Numbered from the stretch's first letter, positions 51,486 to 60,705 are shown. The stretch is 64,000 nt of DNA from Flavobacteriaceae bacterium UBA6231 (GCA_002441545.1 DJWL01000200.1:1-64000); one strand, 5' to 3'. Numbers and translations are program-made. Notes: generated by a model from the sequence alone, not told the origin.

Positions 51486-52532
51486 ATGAAAAACACTTTT
51501 TTTTATCTTATAATTTTAACTCTAGTCATAACTAGTTGTATAGAAAATAAGCAAATCCAGCAAGACAAAGATTGTGACACTAGCTATTTAGATTTTTCAG
51601 GTAGTGAAGACCAATTTACTGGTGGTATAAAAATGATTCCTATTACCACTCCAAAAGGAACTTTTAATGTTTGGACCAAACGCGTTGGAAACAATCCAAA
51701 AATGAAAGTGCTATTACTTCATGGTGGCCCAGGTGGAACACATGAATTTTTTGAATGCTTTGATGGCTATTTACCGAAAGAAGGTATTGAATATATATAC
51801 TATGACCAATTAGATTCTTATTACAGCGACAAACCAAATGATTCAACCCTATGGACAACAGAGCATTTTGTTGAAGAAGTTGAACAAGTTAGAAAAGCAC
51901 TGAATCTAAATAAAGATAATTTCTATTTATATGGACAATCATGGGGTGGCATACTAGCAATGGAGTATGCTTTAAAATATCAAGACAACATTAAAGGTCT
52001 TGTTATTTCAAATATGATGGCTAGTATTCCTGCATATGAAAAATATGCTGCAGAAGTTTTAGGTCCTCTACTTCCTCCTGAGGTTTATAAGGACATTAAA
52101 GACATGGAAGCCAATAACGATTTTGAAAATCCAAAATATGCAGAACTTGTAACCAATTATTATTACACAGAACATATTTTAAGAATGCCCCTAAATGAAT
52201 GGCCAGAATCAATAAATCGTGCTTTTAGTCATTTAAACCCAAAAATTTATATCTTTATGCAAGGGCATAGTGAATTTGGAATTACAGGAAATGCCACATT
52301 AAAAGGCTGGGATGTCTCAGACAGATTAAAAACATTGACTATTCCTACTTTGGTTATTGGAGCAAAACATGATACAATGGATCCAAAATATATGGAATGG
52401 ATGTCAAATGAAGTCCAAAATGGACGATTTTTGCTAACAAGTGGAAGCCACTTATCTCAATATGATGGTCAAAAAACTTTTTTTAATGGACTTATAAAAT
52501 TTATAAAAGATGTAGATAAAGGCTCGTTTTAA
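51486..52532 (+). CDS. Proline iminopeptidase-like alpha/beta hydrolase lipoprotein
   Basis: A 348 aa lipoprotein (lipobox ITSCIENK, Cys about 18) with an alpha/beta hydrolase of peptidase family S33. It shows the oxyanion motif LLHGGPGGTHEFF, the nucleophile elbow GQSWGGILA, the Asp in GAKHDTMDP and the His in SGSHLSQYDG. The catalytic triad is therefore complete. Such enzymes release N-terminal proline or other residues from short peptides, or cleave esters. Together with the M19 dipeptidase before it, it suggests peptide breakdown in the envelope. Confidence 0.88.
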   Translation: MKNTFFYLIILTLVITSCIENKQIQQDKDCDTSYLDFSGSEDQFTGGIKMIPITTPKGTFNVWTKRVGNNPKMKVLLLHGGPGGTHEFFECFDGYLPKEGIEYIYYDQLDSYYSDKPNDSTLWTTEHFVEEVEQVRKALNLNKDNFYLYGQSWGGILAMEYALKYQDNIKGLVISNMMASIPAYEKYAAEVLGPLLPPEVYKDIKDMEANNDFENPKYAELVTNYYYTEHILRMPLNEWPESINRAFSHLNPKIYIFMQGHSEFGITGNATLKGWDVSDRLKTLTIPTLVIGAKHDTMDPKYMEWMSNEVQNGRFLLTSGSHLSQYDGQKTFFNGLIKFIKDVDKGSF

Positions 52533-52568
52533 GCCCATTAAAACAAAAAACTAACCAAAACCAACCAA

Positions 52569-52772
52569 ATGCAATTTAAAAAATCAATACAATTAGCTTT
52601 AAGTAGTTATTCCTCTTTACCCCAATTCCATAACATTGTTAATACATCTAATTTTTTGATTAGATTATCACCAAGATTATTTTTTTCTACTACAAACCCA
52701 GAAGTACAACCTTGGGCATGGCATCATGCTAGAGTTAATTTCTTATATAAAAAATCAATGAGCAACGTATAA
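52569..52772 (+). pseudogene. Internally deleted paralogue of the following SGNH-like gene
   Basis: A 67-codon frame whose first 11 residues (MQFKKSIQLAL) match the start of the next protein (MQLKQSLIIAL). It then jumps to match that protein's residues about 86-140, with LPQFHNIVNTS aligning with LPIFHDVVNNTS and LFFSTTNPEVQPWAW aligning with LFFSTTSPEAQPWQW. About 74 codons are missing in frame and the last 200 residues are absent. It keeps a start codon and the AACCAACC-type leader. It is most likely the remnant of a tandem duplicate. Confidence 0.7.
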
Positions 52773-52794
52773 ATTAATATAAAACCAACCTATT

Positions 52795-53832
52795 ATGCAA
52801 CTAAAACAATCTTTAATCATTGCTCTCACTATTTTTGTGGTTGCAATATCTTCTTGGGAATTCTACTGGCGTTCACAAGGTTTATGCCCAACTTTAGATG
52901 ACAATGAAGCACTTTGGGCAGTACAACGTGGTAGAGTTGAAAAAGCTACAAACAATGACATCCTGCTCATGGGCTCATCAAGAGTTCTTTTTGATATGCA
53001 ATTAAATGAATGGGAAGCAGAAACAGGGATTAGACCAATTCAACTTGCATCAGTAGGTAGCTCACCATTGCCTATTTTTCATGATGTTGTGAACAATACT
53101 AGTTTTAATGGAACGATAGTAGTTGGCGTTACACCTGGTTTATTTTTTTCAACAACTTCACCAGAGGCTCAACCTTGGCAATGGCCACAATCTAAAGTAG
53201 ATTATTATAAAAAAAGAACCTATGCGCAGATTGCAAATCATTATCTGTCATTACCTCTTCAAAAAAATTTCGTTTTTTTAAGCGACGACCAAGGAATTGA
53301 CGGGATAAAATTAAAAGAATTGGTTGGAAAAATAAATGTAGGAAATCGGGTTGTAGACCCTATGCCTCCATTTCATGAATTTGGTGAAATAGAATTAGAC
53401 AGAAATCTAAAAATGAAACCAATTACGGTTACTGATACGGCCTATGCCAATTCTATTATTAAAGTTTGGCAGTTTTTTATGAAAGGTGCTGCTAGTGGAC
53501 CTCCGCCAGATAAAGCAGGAACCATGGCTTTCTTTTTAAAAGATCTAGAAATTTTTAAAGCTCGTGGTGGTCATGTTATTTTAGTAAGATGCCCATCAAG
53601 TGGTGGTTTAAGACAGGGAGAAAACATGGGTTTACCCAGAGCAGAATTTTGGGATGACCTTGTAAAACAAGCTCAGGTAAAAAGTTACCATTTTGAAGAT
53701 TATGACCAATTTAAAGACCTTTATTGTCCAGAATGGTCACATCTTTCTAGTAAAGATGCCCAATATTTCACAACAGAACTTGTAAAAATCATGAAAGCCG
53801 ATGGCGCATTAACCAACCTTAAAACCAACTAG
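52795..53832 (+). CDS. SGNH-hydrolase-like partner of an MBOAT acyltransferase
   Basis: A 345 aa protein with one N-terminal membrane helix (IIALTIFVVAISSWEFYW) and a periplasmic domain. ILLMGSSRVLF looks like block I of SGNH esterases (catalytic Ser) and PEWSHLSSKDA like the C-terminal His block. The gene directly after it (2-bp gap) encodes an MBOAT protein. Such pairs (DltD/DltB, AlgJ-X/AlgI) O-acylate sugars or lipids outside the membrane. The pairing is inferred from gene order. Confidence 0.65.
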   Translation: MQLKQSLIIALTIFVVAISSWEFYWRSQGLCPTLDDNEALWAVQRGRVEKATNNDILLMGSSRVLFDMQLNEWEAETGIRPIQLASVGSSPLPIFHDVVNNTSFNGTIVVGVTPGLFFSTTSPEAQPWQWPQSKVDYYKKRTYAQIANHYLSLPLQKNFVFLSDDQGIDGIKLKELVGKINVGNRVVDPMPPFHEFGEIELDRNLKMKPITVTDTAYANSIIKVWQFFMKGAASGPPPDKAGTMAFFLKDLEIFKARGGHVILVRCPSSGGLRQGENMGLPRAEFWDDLVKQAQVKSYHFEDYDQFKDLYCPEWSHLSSKDAQYFTTELVKIMKADGALTNLKTN

Positions 53833-53834
53833 CC

Positions 53835-55250
53835 ATGTTATTCAATTCATTAAGTTTCGTCGTTTTTTTAATTATAGTCTTAGCACTATACTATTCAAAA
53901 ATATTTAATTGGAATGGTAAAAAGAGGATGCTTCTTTTTGCTAGTTATGTGTTTTACGGTTTGTGGAATCCTCCTTTAGTTATCTTACTTTGGATTTCTA
54001 CAGCAGTAGACTGGGTAACAGGAAAAAAACTGGCCGTTGAAGAAGACAAACGCAAAAGGTTATACTGGTTATTATTAAGCATGTTTGTCAACTTAGGTTT
54101 TCTTACCTTTTTTAAATACCGAGATTTCTTATTAGATAATTTCACAGCAGTAGTAAACACCTATGGTTATGGTTATAAAACTAAACCAATGGATATCATA
54201 CTACCAATGGGTATTTCATTTTATACCTTTCAAACTATGTCATATACCATTGATATGTATTTAAAACGGACAGAACGGGCGAAAACCTTTTTAGATTTTG
54301 CCTTATATGTAACATTCTTCCCGCAGTTGGTTGCTGGTCCCATAGTAAGAGCTCAAGATTTAATTTCTCAGTTTTATGAAGAAAAAAGGGCCACGGTCAA
54401 TCAGTTTCTCTGGGGATTGTTTCTACTGACTTTAGGGCTTTTTCAAAAAGTGGTCATGGCAGATACCTTATTATCTGATACCGTTGATACAGTTTATGGT
54501 TCAGATAAAATTTTAAATTTTTGGGATGCCTGGATGGGAACACTGGCTTTTTCAGGTCAGATATTTTTTGATTTTGCCGGCTATTCAACATGCGCCATTG
54601 GTATTGCATTATTGCTGGGAATTGTGTTACCAGATAACTTTAAATATCCTTATGCTTCCTTAGGCTTTTCAGATTTATGGAAACGTTGGCACATCACTTT
54701 ATCTTCATGGTTAAGAGATTATTTATATATTCCATTAGGAGGAAATCGTCATGGTGTAGTTAGGATGTATTCTGCATTAATGATTACTATGCTTTTAGGT
54801 GGGCTTTGGCATGGAGCTGCTTGGACATTCATTGTTTGGGGTGGTTTACATGGAACCTATTTAATATTAGAGCGATTACAACGTCAATATATTCCTTTTA
54901 AAATAACTGCTTGGAACGGCATGTTTTTAGCTTTCACAACCTTTACCTGTGTGAATATTACTTGGGTGTTTTTTAGAGCCAGAAAATTTGATACAGCTTG
55001 GAATATGATAAAATCCATGTTTTATATGCAAGCAGATGGTGAAAAAATCTTAGATACGTTTACCATAATAAAAGTAAGTATTGTAATTGGCTTATTGTTT
55101 CTATGTCATTGGTTTATGCGTAACACATCATTAAAAGAAGTCTCATTAAAAAAGTCTCCATGGGCACTTGGCATAATATGGGCTATCATGTTCTTTTTGA
55201 TTGTAATAGCACAAGGAAGTGGAGAACAATTTATTTATTTTCAGTTTTAA
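53835..55250 (+). CDS. MBOAT family O-acyltransferase (AlgI/DltB-like)
   Basis: A 471 aa polytopic enzyme that passes acyl groups across or along the membrane. The family core is evident: FYTFQTMSYTIDMYL, FFPQLVAGPIVRA, the conserved LWKRWHITLSSWLRDYLYIPLGG and the catalytic His in LGGLWHGAAWTF. About eleven hydrophobic helices are present. In AlgI-type systems it works with an SGNH protein, here the gene 2 bp upstream. The acylated target (polysaccharide or lipid) is not known. Confidence 0.93.
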   Translation: MLFNSLSFVVFLIIVLALYYSKIFNWNGKKRMLLFASYVFYGLWNPPLVILLWISTAVDWVTGKKLAVEEDKRKRLYWLLLSMFVNLGFLTFFKYRDFLLDNFTAVVNTYGYGYKTKPMDIILPMGISFYTFQTMSYTIDMYLKRTERAKTFLDFALYVTFFPQLVAGPIVRAQDLISQFYEEKRATVNQFLWGLFLLTLGLFQKVVMADTLLSDTVDTVYGSDKILNFWDAWMGTLAFSGQIFFDFAGYSTCAIGIALLLGIVLPDNFKYPYASLGFSDLWKRWHITLSSWLRDYLYIPLGGNRHGVVRMYSALMITMLLGGLWHGAAWTFIVWGGLHGTYLILERLQRQYIPFKITAWNGMFLAFTTFTCVNITWVFFRARKFDTAWNMIKSMFYMQADGEKILDTFTIIKVSIVIGLLFLCHWFMRNTSLKEVSLKKSPWALGIIWAIMFFLIVIAQGSGEQFIYFQF

Positions 55251-55268
55251 AAAACTAAACCAACCATT

Positions 55269-56576
55269 ATGACTACAACCAACCAACATTTTAAACCCAC
55301 TCAACAAAGTGGACGCATCAATTCTCTAGATGTAATTAGAGGTATTGCATTATTAGGCATTTTATTAATGAACATCAATGGCATGGGGCTTCCCTTTGCC
55401 TACTCAGACCCAACTATTTCTGGAGGTTCAGACGGACTAAATTTACAAGTCTGGATTGCAAATAATATGTTTTTTGAAGGCACAATGAGAGGCTTGTTTA
55501 CCATGCTTTTTGGTGCAGGAGCCATATTATTAACCAGTAGATTAGAAAAAAGTGGTGCAGGAATAACTACAGCAGATATTTACTACCGTAGAATACTATG
55601 GCTTCTTATTTTCGGAATTATAAATGTTTATATATTTCTTTGGCATGGCGATATATTATATCCTTATGCCATTTTTGGATTGATGTTATTTCCTTTCAGA
55701 AATGCAAGTGTTAAAAATCTCATTTTAGTTGGATGTGTTTTGATAAGTATTGGAGTTTTGTGGGATATAAGTGACTACCATAATAATCTTGAGACACAAA
55801 AAAATGGCATTGAAATGCAAACACTTAAAGAGCAAGGGGTGACTTTGAATGATGAACAAGAAGACGATTTAAAAAAGTGGGAGAAATTAAATACTAAGCA
55901 TACGCCAGAGGAAGTGCAAGAAAAAATTAAAAAAATGCATCAAGGTTATTGGGCTGTTCTTATGGAAAAAGTAAAAGGCAATCAGTTTATGCAAACTTGG
56001 TTACCATACAGATTATGGGTATGGGATATTTTAAGTTTTATGATACTGGGTATGGCTTTGTTTAAACTTAGAGTGTTTCATGGTGAGCGGAGTAACAAAT
56101 TTTATATTTTGCTTTTAGTAATAGGATATCTAATAGGTCTAAGCATAAATTATATAGAAACAACAATGCTTATTGATAGTAATTTTGATCCAGTGGTAAT
56201 TTCAAAAGCAGATCAATCCTATCAAATTGGCCGATTGTTTACTACCATAGGTCATATTGGCCTTTTTATGTTATTTATAAAATCTGGCATATTAGGTTTT
56301 TTACAAAAATCTTTAGCAGCTGTTGGCAAATTAGCCTTAACAAATTACTTAACCCATAGTGTTGTTACTTCCATAATTTTTTATGGTGATGGGTTTGCTC
56401 TATTTGGAGAACTTCAAAGATATGAACTGTATTATATTGTTGGAGCCATTTGGGTTGTTCAATTAATTTTTAGCCCTATTTGGCTAAAATACTTTTTATA
56501 CGGACCTGCAGAATGGGTATGGCGCTCTTTAACCTATCAACAAAAGCAACCTTTTAAAATAAGTCAAAGCGTTTAA
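55269..56576 (+). CDS. DUF418 (YeiB-like) membrane protein
   Basis: A 435 aa polytopic protein. The N terminus (RINSLDVIRGIALLGILLMNI) is the family signature, and the C terminus carries the DUF418 domain (LAAVGKLALTNYLTHSVVTS to GPAEWVWRSLTY). The fold is related to acyltransferase 3 and heparan-acetyltransferase-like membrane proteins, so acyl transfer is plausible but unproven. A charged cytoplasmic or periplasmic loop of about 60 residues lies near 175-240. It is 18 bp after the MBOAT gene. Confidence 0.85.
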   Translation: MTTTNQHFKPTQQSGRINSLDVIRGIALLGILLMNINGMGLPFAYSDPTISGGSDGLNLQVWIANNMFFEGTMRGLFTMLFGAGAILLTSRLEKSGAGITTADIYYRRILWLLIFGIINVYIFLWHGDILYPYAIFGLMLFPFRNASVKNLILVGCVLISIGVLWDISDYHNNLETQKNGIEMQTLKEQGVTLNDEQEDDLKKWEKLNTKHTPEEVQEKIKKMHQGYWAVLMEKVKGNQFMQTWLPYRLWVWDILSFMILGMALFKLRVFHGERSNKFYILLLVIGYLIGLSINYIETTMLIDSNFDPVVISKADQSYQIGRLFTTIGHIGLFMLFIKSGILGFLQKSLAAVGKLALTNYLTHSVVTSIIFYGDGFALFGELQRYELYYIVGAIWVVQLIFSPIWLKYFLYGPAEWVWRSLTYQQKQPFKISQSV

Positions 56577-56597
56577 GTTTCTTAAAAAAATAATGAA

Positions 56598-56846
56598 ATG
56601 AAAAACAATCTCTTAATTTTTACAACTTGCTTTCAGTTAGCAAGCCAAATTTTTGCTCAAAATTTTACACCAGAAGTAAAGGAATTTATAACTATTGACA
56701 CTACTAAAGTCGCCATTACAAATGTGACAATTATTGATGGTCTAGGAAAAAACATTAGAAACATGGAAGTTGTTTTTAAAGATGAAATTGGCTTTGATTC
56801 AAAAAAAATATTCGAATCTGTTGAAGGGAAAGTAGGGTTAAATTAA
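56598..56846 (+). pseudogene. Internally deleted amidohydrolase remnant
   Basis: An 82-codon frame with a signal peptide (ending IFAQ), then the N-terminal beta-sandwich start of imidazolonepropionase-like amidohydrolases (VAITNVTIIDGLGK). It switches directly to the C-terminal end of the same family (VVFKDEIGFDSKKIFESVEGKVGLN, quoted in part: FKDEIGFDSKKIFESV). The complete metal-binding barrel, about 300 residues, is missing, yet the frame is intact. It therefore cannot be an active enzyme. It lies 14 bp before the next gene. Confidence 0.7.
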
Positions 56847-56860
56847 ATTCTTAATAATAT

Positions 56861-58033
56861 ATGTCAGAAACAAAATCACCCCGTATAGCCTCTATAGATT
56901 TACTAAGAGGTATGGTTATGATATTTATGACTTTAGATCATGTAAGAGATTATTTTCATTATGATGCTTTCTTTTTTGATCCAACAGATCTATCTCAAAC
57001 CAATGTAGCTTTATTTATAACCCGTTTCATCACGCATTATTGCGCACCAGTTTTTGTGTTTTTAGCAGGCACTTCTGCATTTTTTGTTGGACAAAAACGC
57101 AGTAAAAAAGAATTGAGCATTTGGCTTTTAAAACGAGGTTTTTGGCTCATAATAGTAGAAGTTACCATTATGAAGTTTGGCTGGAATTTCAATTTAAATT
57201 ATACTATGACAGTGTTTCAGGTAATCTGGGCACTTGGAGCATCCATGGTGTTTTTAGCGGCTTTTATTCATGTACCAAAAAAGCTGATGATCACAATAGG
57301 TTTGATAGCTGTTTTTGGTCATAATATATTAGACGGTTATATGCCTGAAACTTATAAAAACCTATGGATTCTTTTGCATGTATCAGGTCCAATAGTAACT
57401 CCCGTTACTACTATTTTTAGTGCCTATCCCCTCATACCATGGATTTTTGTAATGCCCCTAGGTTATCACTTTGGTTTATTATATCAAAAAGATTTTAAAC
57501 CAGAAATACGAATAAAATGGTTAAGATATATTGGTGTTTCGGCGATTTTACTTTTTATGATTATTAGATACTTCAATGTATATGGTGACCCAACTATATG
57601 GGAACCAAAAAAATCATTTGCTTTTACAGTATTATCCTTTATAAATTTTGAAAAATATCCCCCATCGTTATTGTATTTATTAGTGACTCTAGGACCCACA
57701 ATTTTATTGCTGTCATTTACTGAGAACTGGAAAGGAAAATTATATAACGCAGTTGTAACGATTGGAAGAGTGCCCATGTTTTTTTACATCATCCATGTTT
57801 ATATTATACATCTTTTGGCTTTAATAGCTGTAATGCTTTCTGGCTTATCACCAAAACTTATGATTATTGAGTTGTTTGTTACACTAACACCTGAACTTAA
57901 AGGATATGGTTATAGTTTATGGGTTGTGTATGCCATTTGGTTTTTATTAATACTAGCACTATATCCGGTTAGTAAATGGTACTGGAATTATAAAAGTAAT
58001 AATCGAAATAAATGGTGGCTTAGTTATTTGTAA
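56861..58033 (+). CDS. DUF1624 / heparan-alpha-glucosaminide acetyltransferase-like membrane protein
   Basis: A 390 aa protein with about ten hydrophobic helices. The N-terminal signature RIASIDLLRGMVMIFMTLDHVRDY includes the conserved Asp and His of the DUF1624/HGSNAT group, which moves acetyl groups from cytoplasmic acetyl-CoA to extracytoplasmic sugars. THYCAPVFVFLAGTSAFF is the second conserved block. It is the third acyl-transfer-type membrane protein in this array, 13 bp before the permease gene. The substrate is unknown. Confidence 0.85.
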   Translation: MSETKSPRIASIDLLRGMVMIFMTLDHVRDYFHYDAFFFDPTDLSQTNVALFITRFITHYCAPVFVFLAGTSAFFVGQKRSKKELSIWLLKRGFWLIIVEVTIMKFGWNFNLNYTMTVFQVIWALGASMVFLAAFIHVPKKLMITIGLIAVFGHNILDGYMPETYKNLWILLHVSGPIVTPVTTIFSAYPLIPWIFVMPLGYHFGLLYQKDFKPEIRIKWLRYIGVSAILLFMIIRYFNVYGDPTIWEPKKSFAFTVLSFINFEKYPPSLLYLLVTLGPTILLLSFTENWKGKLYNAVVTIGRVPMFFYIIHVYIIHLLALIAVMLSGLSPKLMIIELFVTLTPELKGYGYSLWVVYAIWFLLILALYPVSKWYWNYKSNNRNKWWLSYL

Positions 58034-58046
58034 TAAAAACTAAAAA

Positions 58047-59354
58047 ATGTCGGAAAAAGAAGAAGGATTAAAAAGAACCATTGGAGTTTTTGGCTTAACA
58101 GCTAATATAGTTAACATTATAATTGGTGCTGGTATTTTTGCATTACCTGCTATTGTAGCTGCAGGTCTTGGATCTGCCAGTATTTTTGCTTATCTATTTT
58201 GCGGAATCCTTATAATTTTAGTCATGCTTTGTTTTGCAGAAGTTGGAAGTAAAATTTCTCATCCTGGTGGTACTTATGCTTATGTAGAAGAATCTTTTGG
58301 AAAATATGCTGGGTTTATTGCTGCCATTTTATTTTTAATTTCAACAATATCCAGTGATGCTGCCATAGCTAATGCACTGGTTGGTATTATAGGCTCATTT
58401 TTTCCTTTATTTAAGATAAAATTTATAAAAATCCTCTTTTTTCTAATGCTTTTTTCAGGATTGGCATATATCAATATTAAAGGAATAAAAGAGGGCATAA
58501 GACTTGTAAAAATAATTACCTTAATAAAAATAATACCATTATTAGTAATCGTATTCATAGGTTTTTTTGACATTGAGATTAAAAATCTTTATTGGGAATC
58601 CATACCATCATTAAAAGATTTGGGAGAAATTTCTCTAATTCTCTTTTTCGCATTCCAAGGAGCTGAATCCGGTCTTTCAATTAATGGTGAAGTAAAAAAT
58701 CCTAAAAAGTCAATACCCAGGGCCATATTATTAAGCGTATTGGCAATTTTAATTCTTTATATATTGATACAAACAGTTGCTCAGGGAGCTTTGGGGGATA
58801 CATTGGCAACATTTAAAGAAAATCCATTGGGCGAATTAGCAAATCAAATTTTTGGTCCTATTGGTTTGACTTTAATTACAATTGGTGCAGGGGTATCAAT
58901 TTTTGGTTCATTAACCAGCTCTATGTTAAGTACACCAAGAATATTATATAGTACATCTGTTGACAGAGTAATCCCTATTAACATATTATCTAAAGTTCAC
59001 AGTAAATATATAACTCCTTATATAGCAATAACTATTTATGCTATAATGGCCCTTTTATTTGCGGTTTTTGGAGGCTTCAAACAACTTGCCATCATTTCAA
59101 GTGGTGCCTTATTAATCATTTATTTTGCTGTATCACTTGCGGTAATAAAATTAAGAATTAAAGAAAAGAAAGATTATAAACCTGAAACTTTCAGAATTCC
59201 TGGTGGTTATTTGGTTCCTATTCTTTCCGCATTAATTATTTTATATTTTCTTTCCAATTTAACCAAAAATGAAATGATTACTACAGGTATTTTTATTATA
59301 TCTATATCAATTATTTATATTGCCCTTTTCAAATTTAAAAAAAAATATGATTAA
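58047..59354 (+). CDS. APC family amino acid permease
   Basis: A 435 aa transporter with twelve hydrophobic helices. Helix 1 has the unwound Gly motif IIGAGIFALPAIVAAGLG, and helix 6-7 has FFAFQGAESGLSINGEVKNPKKSIPRA. Both are typical of APC-superfamily amino acid or amine transporters. It sits at the end of the array with the two peptidases, so it may import the amino acids they release (inference). The next reading frame starts 8 bp before its stop. Confidence 0.9.
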   Translation: MSEKEEGLKRTIGVFGLTANIVNIIIGAGIFALPAIVAAGLGSASIFAYLFCGILIILVMLCFAEVGSKISHPGGTYAYVEESFGKYAGFIAAILFLISTISSDAAIANALVGIIGSFFPLFKIKFIKILFFLMLFSGLAYINIKGIKEGIRLVKIITLIKIIPLLVIVFIGFFDIEIKNLYWESIPSLKDLGEISLILFFAFQGAESGLSINGEVKNPKKSIPRAILLSVLAILILYILIQTVAQGALGDTLATFKENPLGELANQIFGPIGLTLITIGAGVSIFGSLTSSMLSTPRILYSTSVDRVIPINILSKVHSKYITPYIAITIYAIMALLFAVFGGFKQLAIISSGALLIIYFAVSLAVIKLRIKEKKDYKPETFRIPGGYLVPILSALIILYFLSNLTKNEMITTGIFIISISIIYIALFKFKKKYD

Positions 59355-59661
59355 ACTTTTTCGTAGCATTCGCCAAAACCTGCTTAATGAGGGCAAAACT
59401 TCAAAGTATCTTAAATATGCCATTGGTGAAATTGTTTTGGTGGTGATTGGAATTCTCATCGCACTTCAAGTGAATAATTGGAATGAAAATCAGAAAAAAG
59501 CAAAAATTAAGCAGAGTTATATAAAAAATTTAATAACTGATATTACCAAAGATACTATTCAGCTAAATGACAGATTAAAACTAAATCATGAATATCTTGC
59601 CAGCATTGATTCTTCCTTTGCTGTAATAAATGATCCTACTTTAAAGATAAGGACTAAATAA
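59347..59661 (+). pseudogene. Truncated DUF6090 family protein
   Basis: A 104-codon frame with the typical start of DUF6090 proteins of Flavobacteriaceae: MIKLFRSIRQNLLNEGKTSKYLKYAIGE, then one membrane helix (IVLVVIGILIALQVNNWNE) and a helical periplasmic part that stops at residue 104. Family members I know are about 240 aa, so the C-terminal half is missing. It overlaps the permease gene by 8 bp. It may be a decayed gene or a short functional form. No terminator is obvious after it. Confidence 0.6.
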
Positions 59662-59798
59662 TATTAAGTGCATTTTTAAAAGTTTATTAAAACCCATTTC
59701 TGCTTTCTAACCCTTCCAGTAAATACAATACACAAAAAAACTGTCTTTAAAATGTTATATATTAGTAAAACTTTTTTATTTCAATATATCACAGCAAA

Positions 59799-60695
59799 AT
59801 GAAAATTTTGAAAGCTACAATTACTTCAATAATATTATTAATAATGTCTCACTGTTGTATTGCTCAAACCAATGGGTACAAAGAAGTTCAATTAACTGAT
59901 AATACTTTTGACAATAGATATGCCAGTTATAACAAAAGTGGAGATTTAATTTTATTTGAATCTAACAGAGATGGCCACTGGCAAATTTATACTATGGATG
60001 TTAATGGTAACCACCAAAAACGATTAATTAATAGTATTTATAATGATAGACGTCCTGCATGGAATCCTCTTAAAAATATTGTTTTGTTTGAATCAGACAG
60101 AAGTGGCACCAACGAATTGTATAAATTATATTTAGATACCAATACCATTCAAAAAATACCCATTTCATTAAATGGTAATAAGTCATTCGGTCAATTTGCC
60201 CCTAACGGAGTAGATGTGGTTTTTAATTATGAAAACACAAGCGAGGATATTGATATTTACTCAATAACCCATAACGGCAAACGACAAAAAATGTTAGTTG
60301 ATGACACTTATAAAAAATTGAGACCCATTTTTTCTCCAAAAGGAAATAGTATTGTGTATTTCACAAATAAAAATAACACAGGTGATACAGATGTTATTTA
60401 TGTTTATAATTTATTTCTGAAAGAAAAAAATAAGTTAACATATTTTAAAGATCAAAGCCAACATCCTGCATATTCAAATAATGGCAGACGAATTGCATAT
60501 TCAACATCTTACAAAGATGAACAACCAGAAATATACATTATGGACTCTGATGGGGATAATAAAAAAAGAATAACATTTAACGATACTGAAGATATTTTAC
60601 CCCATTGGTCACCAAAAGATATAAATATACTTGTTTCAAGACTTATTAATAATAATTATCAAATTTGTAAAATACTCTTAAAAGAACCTTTATAA
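59799..60695 (+). CDS. Secreted TolB-like beta-propeller (PD40) protein
   Basis: A 298 aa protein with a signal peptide ending in HCCIAQ and six PD40 (WD40-like) blades, each with an xYxSNGxxIAY-type strand (RYASYNKSGDLILFESNRDG, RPAWNPLKNIVLFESDRSG, HPAYSNNGRRIAYSTSYKD). It resembles the propeller of TolB but has no TolB N-terminal domain. Probably a periplasmic binding scaffold. It follows a 137-bp gap that holds no recognisable gene and ends 10 bp from the convergent DinB-like gene. Confidence 0.8.
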   Translation: MKILKATITSIILLIMSHCCIAQTNGYKEVQLTDNTFDNRYASYNKSGDLILFESNRDGHWQIYTMDVNGNHQKRLINSIYNDRRPAWNPLKNIVLFESDRSGTNELYKLYLDTNTIQKIPISLNGNKSFGQFAPNGVDVVFNYENTSEDIDIYSITHNGKRQKMLVDDTYKKLRPIFSPKGNSIVYFTNKNNTGDTDVIYVYNLFLKEKNKLTYFKDQSQHPAYSNNGRRIAYSTSYKDEQPEIYIMDSDGDNKKRITFNDTEDILPHWSPKDINILVSRLINNNYQICKILLKEPL

Positions 60696-60705
60696 ATTAT
60701 AAAAA

